Below, in pieces: positions 42,451 to 50,171 of a DNA stretch of 50,171 bases. The translations under genes and the position numbers were made by a program. Within the stretch, counting starts at the first letter, position 1. Every line of letters begins with the position of its first letter. Origin of the DNA: Mycobacteriaceae bacterium. Its GTDB lineage: Bacteria; Actinomycetota; Actinomycetes; Mycobacteriales; Mycobacteriaceae. The notes beneath the pieces were generated by a model. The model made no database searches. It saw nothing but the letters and a program-made list of their open reading frames with translations, and was not told where the DNA came from. The stretch covers positions 1 to 50,171 of the forward strand of contig JAFARC010000047.1 in NCBI GenBank assembly GCA_019245755.1, written 5' to 3'.

Positions 42451-43400
42451 GCGCGATCGTGCGTTTCCTCGTGCGCCGACTCCTGTACTCGGTCGTCGTC
42501 CTTTTCGGCGTCCTCATAGTGGTTTTCGCCCTCGTTCACCTCGTCCCCGGTGATCCGGTGCGACTTGCGTTGGGAACCCGCTACAGTCCTGAGGCCTATA
42601 ACGCGTTGCGGTCTGCGAGCGGCCTGGACCGTCCGATCGTCGAGCAGTTCTTCTCCTACATCGGCTCTGCGCTACACGGCGACCTCGGGGTGAGTTTCCG
42701 CAACGGCGACCCGGTCACCGTCACACTGCTCGAGCGCCTGCCGGCGACGCTGTCGCTGGCCGCGGTCGGGATCGGGATCGCGCTGCTGGTCTCGGTTCCG
42801 GCCGGGATCTGGGCGGCGCTGCGGGAGGGCCGGCTCAGCGACGCTATCGTGCGCATCGCAAGCCAATTCGGCGTCTCGATCCCCGACTTCTGGATGGGCA
42901 TCCTGCTGATCGGGCTGTTCGCCGCGACGCTGGGTTGGCTGCCGACCTCGGGTTACCAACCGCTGGTGGGCAATCCGGCCGGCTGGTTGCGCCACGTGAT
43001 CCTGCCGGGCTTCACGGTCGGCATCGTCGCGGGAGCGATCATGACCCGCTACATCCGATCCGCGGTGCTCGACGTGGCGTCGATGGCATACGTCCGCACC
43101 GCGCGGTCCAAGGGGCTGTCGCCGCGGGTGGTGACCCTGCGGCACATCCTGCGCAACGCGCTGATCCCGGTGCTGACCATCACCGGGATTCAGCTTGCCA
43201 CGATCCTTGGTGGGGTCATCGTCGTCGAGGTGGTGTTCGCCTGGCCGGGCGTCGGCCGGCTCACCTACACCGCGGTCCAGGCGCGCGACTATCCGCTGAT
43301 TCAGGGCGCGGTGCTGCTGATCGCCGCGCTGTTCCTGCTCATCAACCTGATCGTGGACGTGTTGTACGCGGTCGTCGATCCGCGGATCCGGCTGTCATGA
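42447..43400 (+). CDS. Peptide-type ABC transporter permease 1
   Basis: A 317-residue permease with six membrane helices of the OppB/DppB type. LHLVPGDPVRLALGTRYS-like residues near the start are typical of the first periplasmic loop. The EAA loop that contacts the ATPase is YVRTARSKGLSPRVVTLRHILRNALIP. It overlaps both neighbours by four bases, so the set is a tight operon. Confidence 0.94.
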   Translation: MSAIVRFLVRRLLYSVVVLFGVLIVVFALVHLVPGDPVRLALGTRYSPEAYNALRSASGLDRPIVEQFFSYIGSALHGDLGVSFRNGDPVTVTLLERLPATLSLAAVGIGIALLVSVPAGIWAALREGRLSDAIVRIASQFGVSIPDFWMGILLIGLFAATLGWLPTSGYQPLVGNPAGWLRHVILPGFTVGIVAGAIMTRYIRSAVLDVASMAYVRTARSKGLSPRVVTLRHILRNALIPVLTITGIQLATILGGVIVVEVVFAWPGVGRLTYTAVQARDYPLIQGAVLLIAALFLLINLIVDVLYAVVDPRIRLS

Positions 43401-44266
43401 CGGACGGCACCCGGGTGGCGTCCTGGCGGCTGCTGCTGGGTAATCCGGTCACCGCGATCAGTGCCCTGGTTCTGTTCGCCGTCGTGTTCGTCGCGGTGGC
43501 CGGCGACTGGATCGCGCCCTACGGCGTCAACAAGATCGACGTGGCCGACGCGCTGCACCCGCCCGGCGGCGCACACTGGTTCGGCACCGACGAGCTCGGG
43601 CGCGACATCTTCTCCCGGGTGCTGGTGGCCAGCCAGGCGTCGATGCTGGTGGCGGCCGCGAGTGTGGCGTTCGCGTTCGTCGTCGGCGTCACCATCGGCG
43701 TGGTATCGGGCTATCGGGGCGGCGTGCTGGACACCGTGCTCATGCGCATGGTCGATGTGATGTTCGCGTTTCCGGTGCTGCTGCTGGCGCTGGCCATCGT
43801 GGCGATCCTGGCCCCGGGCACCACGACCACGATCCTGGCGATCGGGATTGTCTACACCCCGATTTTCGCGCGGGTGGCGCGGGCGAGCGCGCTGAGTGTG
43901 CGGGTTGAACCCTACGTTGCGGTGTCGCGCACGATGGGCACCGGTGACCTGTACATCCTCGGTCGCCACATCCTGCCCAACATCGCCGGCCCGGTGATCG
44001 TGCAGACCTCGCTGTCGCTGGCGTTCGCGATCCTGTCCGAGGCGGCGTTGTCGTTTCTGGGGTTGGGCATCCAGCCGCCGCAACCATCCTGGGGGCGAAT
44101 GCTTTTCGATGCGCAGGGGTTCGTGCACCGGGCGTGGTGGATGAGCGTGTTTCCGGGCGCGGCCATCTTCGTTACCGTGCTGGCGTTCAACCTGCTCGGT
44201 GACGGGCTGCGCGACGTACTGGATCCCAAGCAGCGCACCATGATCGAGGCCAGGAGGACGCGGTGA
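43397..44266 (+). CDS. Peptide-type ABC transporter permease 2
   Basis: A 289-residue OppC/DppC-type permease. The N-terminus precedes helix 1 (AISALVLFAVVFVAVAGDWIAPYG), and the family's periplasmic motif HWFGTDELGRDIFSRVLVASQASM follows. The EAA loop is YVAVSRTMGTGDLYILGRHILPNIAGPVI, then LSEAALSFLGLGIQPPQPSWGRML. ATGA and GTGA overlaps join it to its neighbours. Confidence 0.94.
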   Translation: MTDGTRVASWRLLLGNPVTAISALVLFAVVFVAVAGDWIAPYGVNKIDVADALHPPGGAHWFGTDELGRDIFSRVLVASQASMLVAAASVAFAFVVGVTIGVVSGYRGGVLDTVLMRMVDVMFAFPVLLLALAIVAILAPGTTTTILAIGIVYTPIFARVARASALSVRVEPYVAVSRTMGTGDLYILGRHILPNIAGPVIVQTSLSLAFAILSEAALSFLGLGIQPPQPSWGRMLFDAQGFVHRAWWMSVFPGAAIFVTVLAFNLLGDGLRDVLDPKQRTMIEARRTR

Positions 44267-45840
44267 GCGAACCCGTCCTGCGAACCGAGGATCTGCGGGT
44301 GCGCATCGGCCGGCGCGAGATCGTGCGCGGCATCTCCTTCGACGTGGCGCGTGAGCAGACGCTGGGCATCGTCGGGGAATCGGGGTCCGGCAAGTCGATG
44401 ACCGTTTTGGCGGCGACCGGACTGCTGGATGCGCCGGGCTCGGTGGTGACCGGCCAGAGCGCGCTGTCCGGCACCCAGCTGGTCGGGGCGTCGGCCCGGC
44501 TGCTGCGCAGTGTTCACGGCGGCCGGATCGGGTTCGTCTTCCAGGATCCCGGAACGTCGCTGAACCCGCTGCTCACCCTGGAACGCCAGATCACCGAATC
44601 GCTTGAGACGCACCGCGCTATGACGCGACGCCAGGCCCGCGGCCGTGCGTTGGAGCTGCTGGACGCGGTCGGACTGCCCGATCCAAGATCGCGGTTGGGC
44701 ACCTACCCGCACCAGCTGTCCGGTGGTCAGCGGCAGCGGGTGATGATCGCGATCGCGTTGGCGTGCGACCCGGAGCTCCTGATCGCCGACGAGCCGACCA
44801 CGTCGCTGGATGTGACAACGCAGGCCCAGATCATCGATTTGGTTCGGCAACTGAAGCGCGATTTCGGCACCGCGGTGGTGTGGGTCAGCCACGATCTCGG
44901 CGTGATCGGCGAGGTGGCCGACGACGTCGCCGTGCTGCAGGACGGCGAGGCGGTGGAGCGGTCGTCGATCTTCGACGTGTTCGACCGGCCGCGCCATCCG
45001 TACACCCGCCGACTGCTGCGGGCGCGACCGGTGATCGGCGGCGCCGGTCCCGCGCCGGCCGCCGGGGACGCGCCGGTGGCGTTGCGGGTCGAGGGACTGG
45101 ATGTGCGGTTCGGGGGCAGCCACGCGGTCAAGGACCTTTCGTTCCGCATCCGCCGCGGAACCACGCTTGGGCTGGTGGGCGAATCCGGTTCGGGCAAGTC
45201 GACCGTGGCCGGCGCGCTCACCGGGCTGGTGAAGCCGGACGCCGGCACCGCGACGCTGGACGGGACGGACGTGCTCGGGGTGCGGGGCCGCGCCGAGAAG
45301 GTGATGCGCAGGCGGATCAGCCTGGTATTGCAGGATCCGTTCTCGTCGCTGGACCCGCGGACCGCGGCGGGAGTGGCGATCGGCGAGCCCTTGGCGGTGC
45401 ACCGGCTGGCGACGGGCAAGCGCGGCCGGCGCGCCAGGGTGGCCGAACTTCTGGACCTGGTCGGGCTGCCCACGGAGTTCGCGTCGCGGTATCCGCATGA
45501 ACTCTCGGGCGGGCAGCGCCAGCGGGTCAGCATCGCCCGGGCGCTGGCCGTCGAGCCGGAGCTGCTGATCCTCGACGAATCCACGGCCTCGCTTGATGTC
45601 TCGGTTCAGGCCCGGGTACTGGATCTGCTGAAAGACCTGCAGCACGACCTCGGCCTGACTTATCTGTTCATCGCGCACGATCTTGCGGTCGTGCAGCAGA
45701 TGAGCCACGACGTGCTGGTGATGCGGGCCGGCGAGGCGGTCGAATACCGGCCCGCCGCGGAGCTGTTCGCCGCGCCCGGGCACCAGTACACGCGTGCGCT
45801 GCTGGCGGCGGTCCCCACCTTCAGGCCGGCCGCGTCGTGA
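44263..45840 (+). CDS. Peptide-type ABC transporter, fused ATPase (OppDF-like)
   Basis: A 525-residue protein with two complete ATPase domains, as in mycobacterial OppD. The first has Walker A GESGSGKS (about residue 43), signature LSGGQRQR and Walker B LLIADEP. The second has a second GESGSGKS (about residue 305), LSGGQRQR, and LLILDES. Each is followed by an OppD/F C-terminal helix pattern, for example VEYRPAAELFAAPGHQYTRALLAA. The two halves probably work as a heterodimer-like ATP sandwich. Starts at GTG 44263 overlapping the permease stop. Confidence 0.95.
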   Translation: MSEPVLRTEDLRVRIGRREIVRGISFDVAREQTLGIVGESGSGKSMTVLAATGLLDAPGSVVTGQSALSGTQLVGASARLLRSVHGGRIGFVFQDPGTSLNPLLTLERQITESLETHRAMTRRQARGRALELLDAVGLPDPRSRLGTYPHQLSGGQRQRVMIAIALACDPELLIADEPTTSLDVTTQAQIIDLVRQLKRDFGTAVVWVSHDLGVIGEVADDVAVLQDGEAVERSSIFDVFDRPRHPYTRRLLRARPVIGGAGPAPAAGDAPVALRVEGLDVRFGGSHAVKDLSFRIRRGTTLGLVGESGSGKSTVAGALTGLVKPDAGTATLDGTDVLGVRGRAEKVMRRRISLVLQDPFSSLDPRTAAGVAIGEPLAVHRLATGKRGRRARVAELLDLVGLPTEFASRYPHELSGGQRQRVSIARALAVEPELLILDESTASLDVSVQARVLDLLKDLQHDLGLTYLFIAHDLAVVQQMSHDVLVMRAGEAVEYRPAAELFAAPGHQYTRALLAAVPTFRPAAS

Positions 45841-45862
45841 CCGCGTCGATGACCAACGTTTA

Positions 45863-46195
45863 TTAGCCGTGCTGCTCCGCGGCGTACTGCCAGGCGGCGG
45901 TCTGTTCCGGGCAGTACGTGCTGATCGCGGCGCCGAGGAACTGCCACGACTGCGCCGTCGTGGTGCCTTTCGGCAAGTTGTGCTGCAGGAAGGCGGCGGA
46001 TTTGTCCGCGTTGGCGTCCACGCCTTTGTTGAGTCGCTCGCAGACGATCTTGCCCAGCCAGGCGTTGTAGTCGCGCGGGCCGTAGATTCCGTAGCTCTGT
46101 AGTTGCGCGGAGAAATCGGTGTCGACGTCGGCGTGCGCCGGTGCGGCCAGGGCGACTGCCATGGCGGCGGTTGCTGCCAGCACCGCTGTCTTCAT
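45863..46195 (-). CDS. DUF732 exported protein
   Basis: A 110-residue exported protein. The signal peptide is KTAVLAATAAMAVALAAPAHA, and the mature part (DVDTDFSAQLQSYGIYGPRDYNAWLGKIVCERLNKGVDANADKSAAFLQHNL...YCPEQ) has the two conserved cysteines and helical pattern of DUF732, a large mycobacterial secreted family of unknown role. It is on the minus strand just after the transporter, with 23 bases between the ends. Confidence 0.88.
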   Translation of the reverse strand: MKTAVLAATAAMAVALAAPAHADVDTDFSAQLQSYGIYGPRDYNAWLGKIVCERLNKGVDANADKSAAFLQHNLPKGTTTAQSWQFLGAAISTYCPEQTAAWQYAAEQHG

Positions 46196-46404
46196 CGGCT
46201 GGACTATACCTCTACCCCGCTCGACCTGCGCTGCTGCTGTCGCAACTGCTCCGAGTGGGTGACATCCCCCACACCCGGTTCGCCGGGCCGCCTCTTCTCG
46301 TGCTTTCGGCTTGCGGTTAAAGTCGCCAGAGAGAAGTTAAATCAACTAATCTGTGGCTTCTATTAGCTAGCCTGCCGCGAACACGAGATGAGGAGCCGGC
46401 TCCA
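46196..46404. promoter_or_regulatory. Promoter region between DUF732 and mmpS
   Basis: The 209-base divergent region is AT-rich around 46312-46370. GGAGCC-GGCTCC (46392-46403) is a perfect 12-bp palindrome that includes the ribosome-binding site GGAG in front of the mmpS start. TTAGCTAGCC at 46364-46373 recurs at 49811-49820, upstream of the small gene at 49863. No known regulator site was recognised. Confidence 0.4.
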
Positions 46405-46836
46405 ATGTTCAGGGCTGCCCGACGGGTGTGGATGGCGCTGGTCATTGTGGTCGTGGTTGCGATCGCGGCTTTCTGCGTCTACCGGTTCCACGGCGTGTTC
46501 GGCCGCACGGAGCTCACCCGCCCGGGCATGGGCCTCGCCAATGACACCAAGCCGTTCAATCCCAAGCGTGTGACGTACGAGATCTTCGGACCCGAAGGAA
46601 CCGTGGCCACGATCAACTACCTCGACCTCCAGGCGCAGCCGCAGGAAGTCAAGGACACCACGCTGCCGTGGTCGCTCACCCTGACCACCACCGCACCTGC
46701 GGCCAGCGCCAACATCGTGGCCCAGGGCGACAGCAATACGATCGGCTGCCGCATCACGGTCAACGGGGACGTCAAGGACGAGAAGGTCTCCAATGAGGTC
46801 AACGCGCAAACCTTCTGCTTTGTGAGGTCGGCATGA
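46405..46836 (+). CDS. mmpS: MmpS-family accessory membrane protein
   Basis: A 143-residue protein. A single membrane helix near the N-terminus ([20 protein letters not shown]) is followed by the outside domain with [56 protein letters not shown] and a final [15 protein letters not shown]; the two cysteines probably pair. This is the MmpS4/MmpS5 type, the partner of MmpL in siderophore or lipid export. It overlaps mmpL by four bases (ATGA at 46833). Confidence 0.93.
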   Translation: MFRAARRVWMALVIVVVVAIAAFCVYRFHGVFGRTELTRPGMGLANDTKPFNPKRVTYEIFGPEGTVATINYLDLQAQPQEVKDTTLPWSLTLTTTAPAASANIVAQGDSNTIGCRITVNGDVKDEKVSNEVNAQTFCFVRSA

Positions 46837-49694
46837 GCAACCGACACGTGGGCGCGCACCCGATCATCCCGCATACGATCCGGATTTTCGCTGTCCCGAT
46901 CCTGCTGGGCTGGCTTGCGCTCACCGTGTTCGTGAACATCGCCTCACCCCAGTTGGAAGCGGTCGGACAGGACCACTCGGTGTCGCTGGCCCCCAACGAT
47001 GCGCCGTCGATGAAGGCGATGAAGCGCGTCGGCCAGGACTTCCACGAGTTCAACTCCAACAGCTCGGTGATGATCGTCCTGGAAAGCGATCAGCAGCTCG
47101 GCGATGACGCCCATCACTACTACGACGGCCTGATCCAGCGGCTCCAAGCCGACCCCAAGCACGTCGAGCACATCCAGGACTTCTGGGGCGACCCACTGAC
47201 CGCGGCGGGATCGCAGAGCGCCGACAGCAAGGCCGCCTACGTTCAGTTGTACCTGGCCGGCAACCAGGGCGAGAGCCTGGCGAACGAGTCCGTGCAGGCG
47301 GTACGCGACATCGTGGCGAACGATCCGCCGCCGCCTGGGCTCAAGGCCTACGTCACCGGCCCCGCCGCCCTCACGGCAGACCAGCACCACGCCGGCGACA
47401 AGAGCATCAGGCTCATCACGATGGTCACGATCGGGGTGATCTTCCTGATGCTGCTGTTGGTGTACCGCTCCGTCGTCACCGTCATCCTGGTCCTGCTCAT
47501 GGTGTTCGTTGAGCTGGCGGCGGCCCGCGGAATCGTTGCGTTCCTGGGCTACCACGACTTCATCGGGCTTTCGACCTTCGCGGTCAACCTGCTCACCACA
47601 CTTGCTATCGCGGCGGGAACCGACTACGCGATATTCCTCGTCGGCCGCTATCACGAGGCACGTCAGGCCGGCGAGGATCGCGTCACCGCCTTCTACACGA
47701 TGTATCACGGCACCGCCCACGTCATCCTCGGCTCGGGTTTGACGATCGCCGGGGCGACGTATTGCCTCAGCTTCACCCGGCTGCCGTATTTCCAGACCCT
47801 GGGTATTCCGTTGGCGATCGGAATGCTCGTTGCGGTCGCGGCGGCGCTGACCATGGCGCCGGCGTTGCTCACCGCGGCCAGCACGATCGGGCTCTTCGAA
47901 CCCAAGCGGAAGATGAAGACGCGTGGCTGGCGCCGAGTGGGTACGGCCGTGGTGCGCTGGCCCCTCCCGATCCTCGCCGCGGCGACCGCGCTGTGCCTGG
48001 TGGGACTGCTGGCGCTACCGGGCTACAAGCCGAGTTACAACGACCGCAACTACCTGCCTGCCGATATCCCCGCCAATCTCGGGTACGCGGCGGCCGACCG
48101 GCATTTCCCCCAGGCCCGGATGAACCCGGAATTGATGCTCATCGAGACCGACCACGACGTGCGCAATCCGGCCGACATGCTGGTCATCGACCGGGTTGCC
48201 AAGGGCGTTTTCCACATTCCGGGCATCGGGCGCGTGCAGACGATCACCAGGCCGCTGGGTACGCCGATCGAACACACGTCGATCCCGTTCCTGATCAGCA
48301 TGCAGGGCACCACCCAGACAATGAACCAGGACTACATGCAGGCCCGCATGAATGACATGCTGACGATGGCCGATCAGATGCAGACGGTGATCAGCACCAT
48401 GCAGAAGATGATGGGCCTGATTCAGCAGATGAGCGCAACCACTCACGACATGGTGGTCAAGATCCACGGCATGACCGCCGATGTCAACGACCTGCGGGAT
48501 CACATCGCGGATTTCGACGACTTCTTCCGGCCGTTGCGCAACTACTTCTACTGGGAGCCGCACTGCTACGACATCCCGATCTGCTGGGCCATTCGCTCGG
48601 TGTTCGACACGCTCGACGGCATCGACACGCTGAGCGATGACATCGAGAATCTGCTGCCGGATCTGGATCACCTGGATGTGCTCATCCCACAGATGCTTAC
48701 GCTGCTGCCGCCGATGATCTCGACGATGCAGTACATGCGCACCAACATGCTGACGATGCGCAGCACCTTCAAAGGCCTGCAGGACCAGATGAAGGAGATG
48801 CAGAACAACGCGACCGCGATGGGCCAGGCGTTCGACGCGTCCAAGAACGACGATTCGTTCTATCTGCCGCCGGAGGTGTTCGACAATCCCGATTTCAAAC
48901 GCGGGCTGAAGATGTTCGTGTCACCGGATGGCAAAGCTGTTCGGTTCATCATCTCTCATGAAGGCGATCCCGCGACCCCCGAAGGGATCTCGCACATCGA
49001 CGCGATCAAGAACGCGGCGTTTGAGGCTATCAAGGGAACCCCGCTGGAGGGCTCCAAGATTTATCTCGGCGGCACCGCTTCGACCTACAAGGACATGCAA
49101 CACGGCTCCAACTACGATCTGCTGATCGCCGGGATCTCCTCGCTCTGCCTGATTTTCGTGATCATGCTGATCCTTACCCGCAGTGCGGTCGCCGCGGCCG
49201 TTATCGTCGGAACGGTGCTTCTTTCGTTGGGCACCTCGTTCGGGCTTTCCGTGCTGATCTGGCAGGACCTTCTCGGCATGCCTCTGCACTGGATGATCAT
49301 CGCGATGTCGGTGATCATCCTGTTGGCGGTGGGATCCGACTACAACCTGCTGCTGGTGTCGCGGTTCAAGGAGGAAATCCACGCCGGGTTGAAGACGGGA
49401 ATCATCCGTGCGATGGCGGGCACGGGCGCGGTGGTGACGTCGGCGGGCTTGGTGTTCGCGTTCACGATGGGTTCGATGGTGGTGAGCGACCTGCGCGTCG
49501 TCGGACAGGTCGGCACGACGATCGGCATGGGCTTGTTGTTCGACACACTGGTGGTGCGCTCGTTCATGACGCCGTCGATCGCGGCGCTTCTCGGCCGCTG
49601 GTTCTGGTGGCCGCAACGGGTGCGCACCCGCCCGCTCAGGGTCAGGTCACGCCCCAGTCCGGAGGACACAGCTCCGGTTCCGGTGCCGGTCTGA
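46833..49694 (+). CDS. mmpL: MmpL-family RND transporter
   Basis: A 953-residue exporter with about twelve membrane helices in two MMPL halves. Helix 4 blocks include [23 protein letters not shown] and the second-half equivalent [21 protein letters not shown], which hold the Asp-Tyr proton-relay pairs. The insertion at about residues 490-690, with many Met/Gln/Asp heptads and a paired-cysteine stretch [21 protein letters not shown], is the coiled-coil domain typical of MmpL4/MmpL5. The presence of mmpS in front supports that subgroup. Substrates in relatives are siderophores or glycolipids; the substrate here is not fixed. Confidence 0.95.
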   Translation: MSNRHVGAHPIIPHTIRIFAVPILLGWLALTVFVNIASPQLEAVGQDHSVSLAPNDAPSMKAMKRVGQDFHEFNSNSSVMIVLESDQQLGDDAHHYYDGLIQRLQADPKHVEHIQDFWGDPLTAAGSQSADSKAAYVQLYLAGNQGESLANESVQAVRDIVANDPPPPGLKAYVTGPAALTADQHHAGDKSIRLITMVTIGVIFLMLLLVYRSVVTVILVLLMVFVELAAARGIVAFLGYHDFIGLSTFAVNLLTTLAIAAGTDYAIFLVGRYHEARQAGEDRVTAFYTMYHGTAHVILGSGLTIAGATYCLSFTRLPYFQTLGIPLAIGMLVAVAAALTMAPALLTAASTIGLFEPKRKMKTRGWRRVGTAVVRWPLPILAAATALCLVGLLALPGYKPSYNDRNYLPADIPANLGYAAADRHFPQARMNPELMLIETDHDVRNPADMLVIDRVAKGVFHIPGIGRVQTITRPLGTPIEHTSIPFLISMQGTTQTMNQDYMQARMNDMLTMADQMQTVISTMQKMMGLIQQMSATTHDMVVKIHGMTADVNDLRDHIADFDDFFRPLRNYFYWEPHCYDIPICWAIRSVFDTLDGIDTLSDDIENLLPDLDHLDVLIPQMLTLLPPMISTMQYMRTNMLTMRSTFKGLQDQMKEMQNNATAMGQAFDASKNDDSFYLPPEVFDNPDFKRGLKMFVSPDGKAVRFIISHEGDPATPEGISHIDAIKNAAFEAIKGTPLEGSKIYLGGTASTYKDMQHGSNYDLLIAGISSLCLIFVIMLILTRSAVAAAVIVGTVLLSLGTSFGLSVLIWQDLLGMPLHWMIIAMSVIILLAVGSDYNLLLVSRFKEEIHAGLKTGIIRAMAGTGAVVTSAGLVFAFTMGSMVVSDLRVVGQVGTTIGMGLLFDTLVVRSFMTPSIAALLGRWFWWPQRVRTRPLRVRSRPSPEDTAPVPVPV

Positions 49695-49862
49695 GCGCAG
49701 AACCGGTTATGGTCAGCGGTCCACCCCGCCCGTAGCGGCGTAAAATAGACAGGTCACACACGCTCGAACGCGTCCTGGCGCTCGAAGGGGTCCGTCGTCC
49801 GACACCGCCTTAGCTAGCCAGGCACTTCGGACAACGTCGTCCCGCAGAAGAGGAAGTGTGAA

Positions 49863-50096
49863 ATGGCAGCCCGCCACATATCGGCCCGAGCGGTCCTGGC
49901 CGTTGGGTTCGCCCTCGCGATCCTGATCTCCCCGGCAATCACGTACGCCGACAGCTACCAGAACTGCACGGTGGACCAAACCAAGGGATCCACCTCACTG
50001 AAGTGTGCGCCGAATCTGGGAACCCCGACCATCGGCGGCTGGAACCCGCTGACCAGCGAGCAGGATTTGACCCTCCAGAACCAATACCGGCATTAG
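49863..50096 (+). CDS. Small exported protein, function unknown
   Basis: A 77-residue exported protein. The signal peptide is ARHISARAVLAVGFALAILISPAITYA and the mature part is about 48 residues (DSYQNCTVDQTKGSTSLKCAPNLG...), with a C-x12-C pair. AGAGGAAG precedes ATG 49863 and a TAAAAT box lies upstream at 49742. I do not recognise the family. It follows mmpL by 168 bases and may be co-expressed only loosely. Confidence 0.7.
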   Translation: MAARHISARAVLAVGFALAILISPAITYADSYQNCTVDQTKGSTSLKCAPNLGTPTIGGWNPLTSEQDLTLQNQYRH

Positions 50097-50098
50097 AG

Positions 50099-50118
50099 CG
50101 GCCCGTCCGCCTGGGCCG
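50099..50118 (+). terminator. GC-rich stem-loop after the small exported-protein gene
   Basis: CGGCCC pairs with GGGCCG across an eight-base loop, starting three bases after the stop codon. There is no T-tract, so it would be a weak or factor-dependent terminator. Confidence 0.4.
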
Positions 50119-50171
50119 GCCACTAGTCAGCCGTCCACCATCGGGGATCAACATGGCGCGGATGGGTCGGC

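Noticed and set aside
43912..45783. A 623-codon open frame on the minus strand across the permease and ATPase genes
   Set aside because: It runs antisense over two genes with intact Walker motifs and permease signatures; no domain could be recognised.
46340..46404. Possible IdeR iron box upstream of mmpS
   Set aside because: TTAGCTAGCCT resembles part of the consensus, but it fits only about half of the 19 positions. It would need a binding test to be taken seriously.
50153..50171. ATG at the right edge that could start another gene
   Set aside because: Only six codons are visible, so no claim can be made, although GGGGAT lies a few bases before it.
1..50171. CRISPR arrays, rRNA genes, prophage or insertion sequences
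   Set aside because: No regularly spaced repeats with unique spacers, no rRNA motifs and no transposase, integrase or phage structural genes were seen.

Overview
The window is chromosomal DNA from a non-tuberculous Mycobacterium; the species cannot be fixed from the sequence alone. The evidence is strongly GC-rich codon use, MmpS/MmpL and mycobacterial secreted-protein families, mycothiol-linked enzymes, many GTG/TTG starts, and a long stretch collinear with M. tuberculosis H37Rv from about Rv2238c to Rv2266. No prophage, insertion sequence, CRISPR array or rRNA was seen. One tRNA (Val, anticodon TAC) is present.

Layout. 1-2.9 kb: the 5' end of an MMPL-type transporter divergent from a TetR regulator, a truncated mycothiol-dependent maleylpyruvate isomerase-family fragment against the 3' end of tRNA-Val, and a second TetR regulator divergent from a lipoprotein gene. 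2.9-5.1 kb: a VOC protein, then ahpE with a DUF3052 gene, then a lipoprotein (Rv2238c-Rv2240c equivalents). 5.2-14.9 kb: the conserved core, aceE, mabR, then the fasII operon fabD-acpM-kasA-kasB-accD6, which elongates meromycolate chains for mycolic acids. 14.9-21.8 kb: an isomerase-family gene, the TetR-glpD1 pair divergent from an alkyl-DHAP-synthase-like flavoprotein and a diacylglycerol kinase (glycerolipid metabolism), a DUF3145 gene and a serine hydrolase.

21.8-31.8 kb: a repetitive Thr/Ser/Pro-rich exported protein gene and an AT-richer gap; then mscR plus a metallo-beta-lactamase-fold gene, an SDR, a LapA-like membrane protein overlapping a SABATH-type carboxyl methyltransferase, an Hsp70-like membrane protein with a Pro-rich tail, and a reductase-fold enzyme divergent from cyp124. 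Relative to H37Rv I see no equivalents of Rv2253-Rv2255c, Rv2258c, Rv2261c/Rv2262c or Rv2265. 31.8-50.2 kb: collinearity ends. This part holds a PASTA-like exported protein, a truncated haemoglobin, small exported proteins, an alpha/beta hydrolase, a YihY/BrkB protein, a haemophore-like protein, DUF1206, CsbD, a DMT transporter, a Lys/Ala-rich histone-like protein, a cutinase, a membrane protein/lipoprotein pair, a four-gene peptide ABC transporter, a DUF732 protein and an mmpS-mmpL pair.

The clearest unexplained signals are short and non-coding: perfect palindromes upstream of aceE, mabR, fabD, the SDR and a small exported protein; a decamer array after aceE that fits a G-quadruplex pattern on the minus strand; and several tandem duplications at gene borders (24.65, 24.72, 29.13 and 33.28 kb). 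Functions are assigned by recognising protein families; comparisons with M. tuberculosis are from memory, not from a search.
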